Source of the DNA: Burkholderiaceae bacterium
Lineage (GTDB): Bacteria > Pseudomonadota > Gammaproteobacteria > Burkholderiales > WYBJ01
Reading direction: 5' to 3'
Length of the DNA stretch: 42,253 bases
Assembly (NCBI GenBank): GCA_011525945.1
Contig: WYBJ01000069.1
Span: forward strand, 1-42,253
The translations under genes were made by a program, and so were the position numbers. Every line of letters begins with the position of its first letter. Positions within the stretch are counted from its first letter, which is position 1. Below are positions 35,670 through 42,253 of this stretch, in pieces. Below the pieces are notes generated by a model. That model saw nothing but the letters and a program-made list of their open reading frames with translations. It searched no databases and had not been told where the DNA came from.

Positions 35670-36143
35670 TTGGATTATGCGCATGTGTTCATGAATGCCG
35701 CGCGCGCGGCCGTGGCGCCGTCGGCCGACGCGTTGCTGCTTCCACACTGGTCCGAGCAGGACTGGATGTCGCTGCTCTCGCGCGCGAGCGCGCGGCACGT
35801 GCCGGCCAATGAGATCGTCATCGCCCGGGGCACCGAGGAGCGCTGCCTGTACTTCACGGCCGCGGGCGAGTACGAAGTCGGCGGCGCATACATCGGCAGC
35901 CTCAACTTCACCTCGCTCGCACGAATTCCGAGCGGGAGCGTGTTCGGCGAGCAGTCTTTTTTCGACGGCCTGCCGCGCTCGGCTAACGTCTGGGCGCATG
36001 CCGCCGGCGAATTGCTCATCTTGCCGTTCGAAGGCTACGGAGCGCTTGCGGCGAGCGCACCCGCGCTCGCCCGCGATCTGGTATTCGCGCTCGCTCGCAT
36101 ACTGTCGCTGCGGCTGCGCAACACCACCGTGCGCGTGCACTGA
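35670..36143 (+). CDS. Single-domain cyclic-nucleotide-binding protein
   Basis: 157 residues with a cNMP-binding domain and no helix-turn-helix or catalytic domain. The phosphate-binding cassette is FGEQSFFDGLPRSANVWA, keeping the Glu and Arg that contact the cyclic nucleotide, so binding is plausible. A C-terminal helix (LARDLVFALARILSLRLRN) is the usual C-helix. The start is inferred as TTG 35670, because GGGAGGA lies 7-8 bases before it; ATG 35691 is the alternative. It lies just after thpR and is convergent with envZ, 43 bases apart. It may act through a partner protein. Confidence 0.75.
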   Translation: MDYAHVFMNAARAAVAPSADALLLPHWSEQDWMSLLSRASARHVPANEIVIARGTEERCLYFTAAGEYEVGGAYIGSLNFTSLARIPSGSVFGEQSFFDGLPRSANVWAHAAGELLILPFEGYGALAASAPALARDLVFALARILSLRLRNTTVRVH

Positions 36144-36186
36144 GTACCGCCAGAAAGAGATGCTGCTGTCAGATCCTGCGCGCCTC

Positions 36187-37578
36187 CTACGGGAGCACGG
36201 GCCTTTGCCGGTGAGGATCGAGGCGGTCGAGCGAATTCTTCGCCCGTCCGGCTGGGACGGGCGCAAGCGGCAGCCTTACTCTCGCGTCTAGGCCACCCCC
36301 CGGCCGCGCCAGCAGCGCGACGTGTCCGTCGTGCAACGCCGCGATGCGTTGGACGATCGCAAGCCCCAGCCCGGAGCCGGAAGCGCCGCTGCGCGAAGTC
36401 TCCATGCGCGTGAACGGCTGCAGCATGCGCTGTGCCTCGGTCGCCGGAATGCCGGGGCCGCGGTCGGCAACATCGATTACGATCGCGCCATCTTCGGCCC
36501 GCGTTTCGATCTCCACCGCGGTTCCCGAATGGCGCAGCGCGTTCTCGATCAGGTTGACGAGCAGGCGCTGGATGGCGGCCGGGCGTAGCGGCAAGGGCGG
36601 CAACTCGCTCAGACGCGCGCTCACCGGTTGCTGGCGTCGCTCGTAGCGCGCCACCACCGAGCGCACGATCGCGTTCAGATCGCCGCTCGACTCGACGCTT
36701 TCACCCGATTGGTCGCGGGCGAAGTCGAGGAACTGCTCGATGATTGCATCCATGTCCTCGATGTCCTGCACCATGCCGGCTTTCATTGCGGCGTCCTGAC
36801 CGGAGCTCATCTCGACCGCGAGCCGCAGGCGCGACAACGGCGTACGCAAGTCGTGCGATACGCCGGCGAGCAGCAATGCGCGCTCGGCCTCGGCCTGCTG
36901 CAACGCCGCTGTCATGCGATTGAACGCGCCGGCCAGGGTTCTGAGCTCGGTCGCTCCGGCTTCCTGCATCGGCGCCGGGTGACCGCCGCCGGCGAGCGCA
37001 GCCGCGGCATTGGTCAGGGCGCGTAACGGCCGATTGATGCGCGAAACGATGTACCAGGCCCCGAGCAGAGCGAGCAATGCCGCGAGCGCGCTCCAGCCGA
37101 TCCATTCCCAGCGGATCGGGCGTTCGATACGACCGCGCGGGAGCGCGAGCCAGTATCGTTCGTCGTCGATGCGAAAGCTGACGAGGAAGCTCGAGTCGCC
37201 CTCCTGGCCGACCTTGATCTCGGTGTCATCCCCCAGATCGGCGCGCACTTCGCGCAGGATGATGCGGTCAATCGCCGAATCGGGCAGATCGAGCAGCGGA
37301 TCTTCGAAGTCCCGCGCCGAGTACACCCGGATGCCCTCGCGCTGCGATAGATCGCGCAGCAAGCGGATGCGCTTGTCCGAGGCGGACGTGACGAGCGCGG
37401 CGCGCGTCAGGTTGACGATGCTGACGATCCAGCGCGCCGCCGCCTGGCCGCGCGGCTTGCGCTCGGACAGGTCTACCACGGTGATCCACGCGATCAGGCT
37501 GACCAGGAGCAGCAGCGTGATCAGCAGGAACGTGCGCCAAAGCAGCGAGCGCGGCAACAAAGCGATAGGGGTGATCAC
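36187..37578 (-). CDS. envZ: EnvZ-type membrane sensor histidine kinase
   Basis: 463 residues. TM1 at about 14-36, a periplasmic domain to about 156, TM2 at about 157-179 (WEWIGWSALAALLALLGAWY), a HAMP domain, the H-box GVSHDLRTPLSRL with H242 (EnvZ of E. coli uses H243), and an ATPase domain (LLVNLIENALRHSG, DRGPGIP, GSGLGLAIVQRI). GTG start at 37578; no ATG exists near the N-terminus. It lies 28 bases after ompR. In Bordetella the matching pair is, as I recall, RisA/RisS, also near ispF; orthology is inferred. Confidence 0.92.
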   Translation of the reverse strand: MITPIALLPRSLLWRTFLLITLLLLVSLIAWITVVDLSERKPRGQAAARWIVSIVNLTRAALVTSASDKRIRLLRDLSQREGIRVYSARDFEDPLLDLPDSAIDRIILREVRADLGDDTEIKVGQEGDSSFLVSFRIDDERYWLALPRGRIERPIRWEWIGWSALAALLALLGAWYIVSRINRPLRALTNAAAALAGGGHPAPMQEAGATELRTLAGAFNRMTAALQQAEAERALLLAGVSHDLRTPLSRLRLAVEMSSGQDAAMKAGMVQDIEDMDAIIEQFLDFARDQSGESVESSGDLNAIVRSVVARYERRQQPVSARLSELPPLPLRPAAIQRLLVNLIENALRHSGTAVEIETRAEDGAIVIDVADRGPGIPATEAQRMLQPFTRMETSRSGASGSGLGLAIVQRIAALHDGHVALLARPGGGLDARVRLPLAPVPAGRAKNSLDRLDPHRQRPVLP

Positions 37579-37606
37579 GACGTCGAGTCGCCGGCGCGGG
37601 CGCCGC

Positions 37607-38353
37607 TCAACCCTTGCCCGGCTTGTCGTCGCGCTTGCGCCCGTCGGGCACGAAGACGTAACCGAACCCCCAGACCGTTTGGATGAACGCCGGCCGTGCC
37701 GGGTCGGGCTCGAGCAGACGCCGCAGCCGCGAGATCTGGACGTCGATCGAACGGTCGAAGGCCTCGAACTCCCGGCCGCGTGCGAGCTCCATCAGCTTGT
37801 CGCGCGACAAGGGTGCGCGCGGATGGGTCGCCAGCACCTTCAGCAACGCGAATTCGCCGGTCGTAAGCGGCACTTCCTCCTTGCCGCGGGTGAGTGTGCG
37901 CGTGCCAAGGTCGAGGGCAAACGCACCGAAGCTCACCACCGCCTCGTCCAATGCCGGCGCTCCGGGTGGCGGTGCGGGTTGGCGCCGGCGCAACACCGCG
38001 TGCATGCGCGCGACCAGTTCGCGCGGATTGAACGGCTTGGGCAGATAATCGTCGGCGCCCATTTCGAGCCCGACGATGCGATCGACCTCATCGCCCTTGG
38101 CGGTGAGCATGATGATAGGAACCGTATTGCCGGCGCCGCGCAGTCTGCGGCAGGCCGCCAGACCGTCTTCGCCGGGGAGCATCAGGTCGAGCACCAGCAG
38201 ATCGAACAGCTCGCGATTGAGCAGCCGGTCCATCGCGCCGGCGTCGGGTGCGGTCTGGACCGCGAAGCCCTGTTCGCTCAGGTAACGGTGCAGCAGGTCG
38301 CGCAACCTCAGGTCGTCGTCGATGACCAGGATCTTGGTTCTCTTTTCCGCCAT
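37607..38353 (-). CDS. ompR: OmpR-family response regulator
   Basis: 248 residues. Receiver with DDD (12-14), phospho-acceptor D56 in LVLDLMLPGEDG and LPKPF; then the winged helix (LTTGEFALLKVLATHPRAPLSRDKL in blocks, DVQISRLRRLLEPDP, TVWGFGYVFVPDG) that closely follows E. coli OmpR. ATG 38353 fits the OmpR N-terminus; the frame is open 21 codons further up without a ribosome site. First gene of ompR-envZ. Inverted CTGTAACAG repeats upstream may be autoregulatory. Confidence 0.93.
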   Translation of the reverse strand: MAEKRTKILVIDDDLRLRDLLHRYLSEQGFAVQTAPDAGAMDRLLNRELFDLLVLDLMLPGEDGLAACRRLRGAGNTVPIIMLTAKGDEVDRIVGLEMGADDYLPKPFNPRELVARMHAVLRRRQPAPPPGAPALDEAVVSFGAFALDLGTRTLTRGKEEVPLTTGEFALLKVLATHPRAPLSRDKLMELARGREFEAFDRSIDVQISRLRRLLEPDPARPAFIQTVWGFGYVFVPDGRKRDDKPGKG

Positions 38354-38781
38354 GCTCTTTCGCTTTCGCTGCGTTGGCCTTACGGCCTCGCGGCGCCATT
38401 CGCCGATCCGAAGCAATCGACCGCCCGCGTGCCGCTGTGCGCGTCCCCTATGGGATCGGCGGAAGCGGGGCGGCCTTGCGATGCGCTTACCGCAGGCTCA
38501 GTGCGTAGCGCAGAATACGCTGCTGGCGCTGCTCACGGCGCGCGAACCCTGTAACAGTGTATTGCATGATTTCACGCGCTAACAATCTGTTACAGACCGG
38601 TTGCGGTCAGGCCGCTGCGCCATCCAGCGGATGCAGTATGCTCGCATTGCCGCTTGCAACGAATATTGTCATGACGATTTCGTCTGTCACACCCGCTGCC
38701 GCTGCCCTCGGTTGCGCCGCCGCATGTCAAGAGCGCGGGCGCGTTGGCGACAATGCGGCGACGGGCGCGAAGGGATCGCTG
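38354..38781. other. 428-base divergent gene-free stretch
   Basis: Lies between ompR (minus) and the small secreted protein (plus). It holds a 9-base inverted repeat (38547-38555 and 38585-38593) in its most AT-rich part. An open frame from 38557 runs into the secreted protein gene, but its first 75 codons look non-coding and lack a ribosome site. No RNA gene was recognised. Confidence 0.5.
38547..38593. repeat. Inverted repeat CTGTAACAG / CTGTTACAG
   Basis: Perfect 9-base arms at 38547-38555 and 38585-38593, 29 bases apart (centres 38 bases, about 3.6 turns). The GTTACA/TGTAAC core resembles E. coli OmpR half-sites, and the repeat lies about 200 bases upstream of ompR and of the secreted-protein gene. 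A role as an OmpR operator is inference. Confidence 0.45.
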
Positions 38782-39078
38782 ATGCGGCGATGGCCGATGC
38801 GCAGCTGGCTGCTCACCGCGATGCTCTGCGGGTGCATCGGGTTACCCGCCGCGCACGCGCAGGCCGGATATTCGGGCGATCGACTGATCGTGGCTCAGCG
38901 CGACCGGGACCGCGATGCGCAGCGTCGCGACAACCGCCGTAACGATCAGCGCGAGCGGCGCCGCGAGGCCGACCGCCAGCAGCGCGATGCGCTCACCCCG
39001 GACGAGCACCGCGACCTCAATCGCGACCTCGAGCGCGCGAATCGCGAGATCTATCGCAAGGGCCGGGACAGGCGCTGA
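38782..39078 (+). CDS. Small secreted, highly charged repeat-like protein
   Basis: 98 residues. A signal peptide (MRRWPMRSWLLTAMLCGCIG, then LPAAHAQA with cleavage after AHA) is followed by a mature part dominated by Arg, Asp, Gln and Glu (QRDRDRDAQRRDNRRNDQR and more), ending in LTPDEHRDLNRDLERANREIYRKG. The mature chain is probably helical and periplasmic. ATG 38782 has AAGGGA six bases upstream; the longer open frame upstream does not look coding. I do not recognise a family; the end resembles small DUF-type periplasmic proteins. It stands ten bases before the DUF1800 gene, so cotranscription is likely. Confidence 0.75.
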   Translation: MRRWPMRSWLLTAMLCGCIGLPAAHAQAGYSGDRLIVAQRDRDRDAQRRDNRRNDQRERRREADRQQRDALTPDEHRDLNRDLERANREIYRKGRDRR

Positions 39079-39088
39079 GGGGATCGCC

Positions 39089-40696
39089 ATGCGAGCGCAG
39101 CGGATCGGCGACGCAGAATGGCTCGGGTCGTGGCTCATCGCCATTCGCGCAACGTGCCGGGCTTCGCCCAGAGCTCGCGCGGCGGGACGGTTCGGGCAGC
39201 TTGCTCTGCTTGCCATCGGCATGCTCGTGCTGGCGGCGGCGAGTGCGCAGCCCGCGCTGCCGATGGGTCCCGCAGAGGCACGTCACCTGCTGCTGCGTAC
39301 GAGTTTTTGCGCCTCGCTCAGCGAGACCCGCGCACTTGCCGCGCTCACGCGCGACGAAGCCGTCGAGTGGCTGCTCGACGGTGCGCGAACGGCGCCCAGC
39401 ACGCAGCCCGACCCGGAGCTCGACCGTTGGACGCCGCGCTCGCAGGTGCGCGCCATGAATCCGCAGGACCGCCGTGCGTGGCAGCGACATACGATCCAAC
39501 AGGGTCAGGCGCTGCGCGTGTGGTGGTTCGACGAAATGCTCGCCACGCCGTCGCCTTTCACCGAGCGCATGACGCTTTTCTGGCACAACCATTTCGTTTC
39601 CAGCCTGCGCAAGGTACGCCCGACTCGGCTCATGTATCGACAGAATCTGCTTCTGCGCCAGTACGCGCTCGGCAGCTTCCGCGACATGCTGCATGCCGTC
39701 GCACGCGATCCGGCGATGATCCAGTATCTGGACAACGCTTCCAACCGCAAGGACAGGCCGAACGAGAACTTCGCCCGCGAGGTGATGGAGTTGTTCACGC
39801 TTGGCGAAGGCAACTACAGCGAACACGACGTGAAGGAAGCGGCCCGCGCCTTTACCGGCTGGGGGATCGACGGTGAGACCGGCGAATTCCGCTTCCGGCC
39901 CGCCTTCCATGACACTGGTATGAAGAGCATCCTCGGTCGCGAGGGCGCCTTCGGCGGTGGCGAAGTGCTCGAGATCCTGCTCGCGCAACCGCAGACCGCG
40001 CAGACGATCGCGCGCAAACTGTGGCGCGAGTTCGTTTCACCCGATCCCGATCCGGCCGAGGTGCGCCGCCTGGCCGATGTATTCCGGCGCAGCGACTATG
40101 ACATTCGCGCGCTGATGCGCGCCTTGCTGACATCGGATGCGTTCTTCGCCGATGCCAACCGCGCAACGCTGGTGAAGTCGCCCGTCGAGCTGCTGGTCGG
40201 AACGCTACGCCAGTTCCGCTTCGATGTCGGCGATGTCTATCCCTTCGTCGTGGTGAGCCGCCAGCTCGGGCAAGACCTGATGGCGCCGCCCAACGTGAAG
40301 GGCTGGCCTGGGGGCGAAGCGTGGATCGACGCCGGCACGCTGCTCGCGCGCAAGCAGATCCTGGAGCGGCTGTTCCGGGATGGCGAGCGAGTTCGCACGC
40401 CTGTGGCGACAGCGCCGATAGCGATGCGCGCGAGCGCCACGGCGGCCGTGAGCGCGGCCCCTGCAGCCGGTGGCGCAAACGCCATGACCGCGCGTACGCC
40501 GACCCGCTTCCAAAAAGCGTTGCAATCGGTCCGCTTCGACCCGGCGCACTGGGCATCGCAGCTCGACCGCGACAGCCGCGACGAGATCGAAGCGGCAGTG
40601 CTGCCCGCGCGAGCGCTCCATCGCGTCACGTCCGCGCCCGATCGTCTGGCGTTGTTGCGACAGCTCGTGCTCGATCCGGTCTATCAACTGAAGTAG
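39089..40696 (+). CDS. DUF1800 family exported protein
   Basis: 535 residues with a hydrophobic export segment (LALLAIGMLVLAAASAQ, about 38-54) after a long basic N-terminus. Family blocks are seen: LLLRTSFCASLSETRAL, LFWHNHFVSS, MLHAVARDPAMIQYLDN, ENFAREVMELFTLGEGNYSE in parts, ARAFTGWG and NVKGWPGG. DUF1800 proteins are secreted or cell-surface proteins of unknown function that almost always sit beside a DUF1501 gene, as here. GAGGGGA six bases upstream supports ATG 39089. Confidence 0.9.
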   Translation: MRAQRIGDAEWLGSWLIAIRATCRASPRARAAGRFGQLALLAIGMLVLAAASAQPALPMGPAEARHLLLRTSFCASLSETRALAALTRDEAVEWLLDGARTAPSTQPDPELDRWTPRSQVRAMNPQDRRAWQRHTIQQGQALRVWWFDEMLATPSPFTERMTLFWHNHFVSSLRKVRPTRLMYRQNLLLRQYALGSFRDMLHAVARDPAMIQYLDNASNRKDRPNENFAREVMELFTLGEGNYSEHDVKEAARAFTGWGIDGETGEFRFRPAFHDTGMKSILGREGAFGGGEVLEILLAQPQTAQTIARKLWREFVSPDPDPAEVRRLADVFRRSDYDIRALMRALLTSDAFFADANRATLVKSPVELLVGTLRQFRFDVGDVYPFVVVSRQLGQDLMAPPNVKGWPGGEAWIDAGTLLARKQILERLFRDGERVRTPVATAPIAMRASATAAVSAAPAAGGANAMTARTPTRFQKALQSVRFDPAHWASQLDRDSRDEIEAAVLPARALHRVTSAPDRLALLRQLVLDPVYQLK

Positions 40697-40847
40697 CTGG
40701 AGATTCGGGCTGCGCGCGCGAATGATAGCCGCGACTAAGCGGACCGAGCACACGGATCCGGACGAGCGCCGGGGGTAGGGGATTCGGTCACGTGCGGGGC
40801 GGGGCCCGGCGTTCGACCGACCAAGCGGCGGGAGGTGCGAGACTGCT
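40697..40847 (+). other. Gap between the DUF1800 and DUF1501 genes
   Basis: 151 bases without a gene. GGGAGGT near 40830-40836 is the DUF1501 ribosome site, 11 bases from the ATG. No terminator-like hairpin with a T-run was found, so read-through from the DUF1800 gene is possible. Confidence 0.4.
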
Positions 40848-42002
40848 ATGGACAGACGCGAATTCGTAAAGACCATCGCTGCGCTGCCGCTCGCGCTTTC
40901 GTTGCCGGCGTTCGGGCGCGCGCCGGGCGCGTCCTATCAACAGTTGCTGGTGCTGATCGAGCTCAAGGGCGGTAACGACGGGCTCAACACGCTCGTGCCC
41001 TACGCCGATGAGAACTATTACGCGCTGCGGCCGCGCCTCGCGATCGCGCGCGGGGAGGTGTTACAGCTCGACGAGCGCAGCGGCTTGCATCCGGCGCTGA
41101 AGCCATTGCTGCCGCTGTGGCAGTCCGGGGAACTCGCGCTCATTCAGGGGATCGGTTACCCCGCGCCGAACCTGTCGCACTTCCGCTCGATCGAGATCTG
41201 GGACACGGCGTCGAAGTCCGACCAGTACCTCGACGAAGGCTGGCTCGCCCGCACGTTCCGGCAAACGCCAGCGCCACGCGAATTCGCGGCCGACGGTGTG
41301 GTGGTCGGAGGCCATGATCTCGGTCCGCTCGCCGGTTCGGCCGCGCGCGTGATTGCGCTCGCGAGCACCGAGCGTTTTCTGCGCCAGGCGCGGCTGGCGA
41401 CACCCGCCGAGCATGCGACCAACGCCGCGCTTCGGCACATCGTGCGGGTCGAGCGCGACATCGTGCAGGCGGCGGCGCGCTTCGACGCCGGTCACGCGTT
41501 TCAGACCGCATTTCCGCGCACCGCATTCGGTACCAGCGTGCGCACGGCAAGTCAGGTGATCGCGGGGCGTGCAGGTGTTGCGGCGGTGAAGCTTTCGCTC
41601 GGCAGCTTCGATACGCACAGCAACCAGGCCGGAACGCACGCACGGCTGCTGCAGACGCTCGCCGACGGCATGACGGCGTTGAAGCAGGCGCTCGTCGAGC
41701 TGGGTCGCTGGGACGACACGCTCATCATGACGTATGCGGAGTTCGGTCGCAGGCCGCGGCAGAACGCCAGCGGCGGCACCGATCACGGCACGGCCTCGGT
41801 GCATTTCCTCGCCGGCGGGCGCGTCAACGGCGGGCTCTACGGTGCGCCGCCCGCCCTCGACCAACTGGATGGAAGCGGCAACCTGCCATTCGCCGTCGAC
41901 TTCCGCAGCCTCTACGCCACCGTGCTCGAGCGCTGGTGGGGGATCGATTCGTACGGGCCGCTTCAGGGGCGATTTCGGCCGCTGGATGTGATCCGGGTTT
42001 GA
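40848..42002 (+). CDS. DUF1501 family protein, Tat-exported
   Basis: 384 residues. The N-terminus MDRREFVKTIAALPLALS has a twin-arginine motif (RREFVK) and hydrophobic core, so export in folded form is expected. The DUF1501 hallmarks are LIELKGGNDGLNTLVPY, NLSHFRSIEIWDTA, LSLGSFDTHSNQAGTHARLL, TYAEFGRRPRQNASGGTDHGTASVHF and the C-terminal RFRPLDVIR. The family is related to the alkaline phosphatase/sulfatase fold; the Asp and His of FDTH and GTDHG may bind metal. It pairs with the DUF1800 gene upstream, though the joint function is unknown. Confidence 0.92.
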   Translation: MDRREFVKTIAALPLALSLPAFGRAPGASYQQLLVLIELKGGNDGLNTLVPYADENYYALRPRLAIARGEVLQLDERSGLHPALKPLLPLWQSGELALIQGIGYPAPNLSHFRSIEIWDTASKSDQYLDEGWLARTFRQTPAPREFAADGVVVGGHDLGPLAGSAARVIALASTERFLRQARLATPAEHATNAALRHIVRVERDIVQAAARFDAGHAFQTAFPRTAFGTSVRTASQVIAGRAGVAAVKLSLGSFDTHSNQAGTHARLLQTLADGMTALKQALVELGRWDDTLIMTYAEFGRRPRQNASGGTDHGTASVHFLAGGRVNGGLYGAPPALDQLDGSGNLPFAVDFRSLYATVLERWWGIDSYGPLQGRFRPLDVIRV

Positions 42003-42036
42003 GTCGGCTGATTTCTGCGAGACCGAATACCGCGAG

Positions 42037-42170
42037 GCGAATCGCTCCCCTTGTATGTTGTCCCTTGGGGTTTTTTTAAGATTGAAGAGTTGTTTCATGG
42101 TTTCGGCGCATCAGCGCGCTTGGCCCTCCCACCGGGAGGGCCGGGGGAGAGGGAAGCGAATCGCTCCCCT
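42037..42170 (+). repeat. 15-base direct repeat flanking the first REP hairpin
   Basis: GCGAATCGCTCCCCT occurs at 42037-42051 and again at 42156-42170. The second copy runs into the left arm of the second hairpin. It may mark the boundary of a repeat insertion downstream of the DUF1501 gene. Confidence 0.6.
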
Positions 42171-42188
42171 CTCCCACCGGGAGAGGGG
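42122..42188. repeat. Two REP-like hairpins
   Basis: GGCCCTCCC-ACC-GGGAGGGCC (42122-42142) is a perfect 9-bp stem. CCCCTCTCCC-ACC-GGGAGAGGGG (42166-42188) is a perfect 10-bp stem with the same ACC loop. The CTCTCCC-loop-GGGAGAG form is like the dispersed palindromic repeats of many beta- and gammaproteobacterial genomes. They may protect mRNA ends or bind gyrase/IHF, and might extend past the window. Confidence 0.75.
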
Positions 42189-42253
42189 CCACGATGGCGC
42201 ATCGCGACTTGCGCCCTGGAACCTCGCGTGGCGCCTCTTCCCTCACCCCCAAC

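Noticed and set aside
38782..38841. Lipoprotein signal (LCGC) in the small secreted protein
   Set aside because: Residues before the Cys do not fit the lipobox well, while AHA-QA is a good signal peptidase I site.
42047..42077. Intrinsic terminator after the DUF1501 gene
   Set aside because: There is a T7 run after GGGG, but the only pairing is a four-base CCCC/GGGG stem with a long loop, too weak to call.
1..42253. CRISPR arrays, tRNA or rRNA genes, insertion sequences
   Set aside because: No regularly spaced repeats, cloverleaf-like segments, transposase or integrase motifs were seen in any gap.

Overview
This is a GC-rich (about two thirds GC by eye), densely packed bacterial chromosome segment, most likely from a betaproteobacterium. 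The housekeeping backbone serB, mfd, ispD-ispF and an OmpR/EnvZ pair is a grouping I associate with Betaproteobacteria. The IscR, SuhB, TrmJ and CysE proteins are proteobacterial in type. I see no tRNA, rRNA, CRISPR array, transposase or phage gene. All coding regions read through without an obvious frameshift; only zwf is cut, by the window edge.

Layout. 1-1790 (minus): gnd-zwf, the oxidative pentose phosphate branch. 2064-2984: a stand-alone metallo-beta-lactamase-fold hydrolase. 3077-4783 (minus): a cobalt-type nitrile hydratase operon (alpha, beta, accessory protein), divergent from a soluble three-module hybrid histidine kinase (5075-6907). 6981-9452: suhB, trmJ and cysE. 9441-16602: an iron-sulfur cluster assembly operon, iscR-sufA-sufB-sufC-sufD-sufS-sufU-nfu-Rieske, driven by a promoter that carries an IscR-type operator. 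16616-24766: serB and mfd (both minus) flank a very large patatin-like membrane protein. 25006-28731: metY, then the AmmeMemoRadiSam pair (amrS and a fused amrB-amrA). 28994-33165: an FNR-like regulator without iron-sulfur ligands, a response regulator/hybrid kinase pair and a CBS-domain protein with an FNR/ANR-type box upstream. 33591-36143: a small acidic protein, ispD, ispF, thpR and a single-domain cyclic-nucleotide-binding protein. 36187-38353 (minus): envZ-ompR. 38782-42002: a small secreted charged protein, a DUF1800 protein and a Tat-exported DUF1501 protein. The last 130 bases hold REP-like hairpins.

How the parts fit. Sulfur and cysteine supply is a theme: cysE makes the cysteine precursor, SufS takes sulfur from cysteine, SufU passes it on, SufBCD builds clusters, and SufA, Nfu and perhaps the Rieske protein carry or use them. 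serB (serine) and metY (homocysteine) sit nearby. Signalling is over-represented: two hybrid kinases, two OmpR-family regulators, an EnvZ-type kinase, an FNR-like regulator, a cNMP-binding protein and a CBS protein. The best candidates for something poorly described are the patatin protein whose catalytic Ser and Asp are split by about ten membrane segments, the AmmeMemoRadiSam module (function unknown), the Actinobacteria-like SufU/Rieske content of an IscR-controlled operon, and the FNR-like protein lacking every iron-sulfur ligand next to an FNR-type site.
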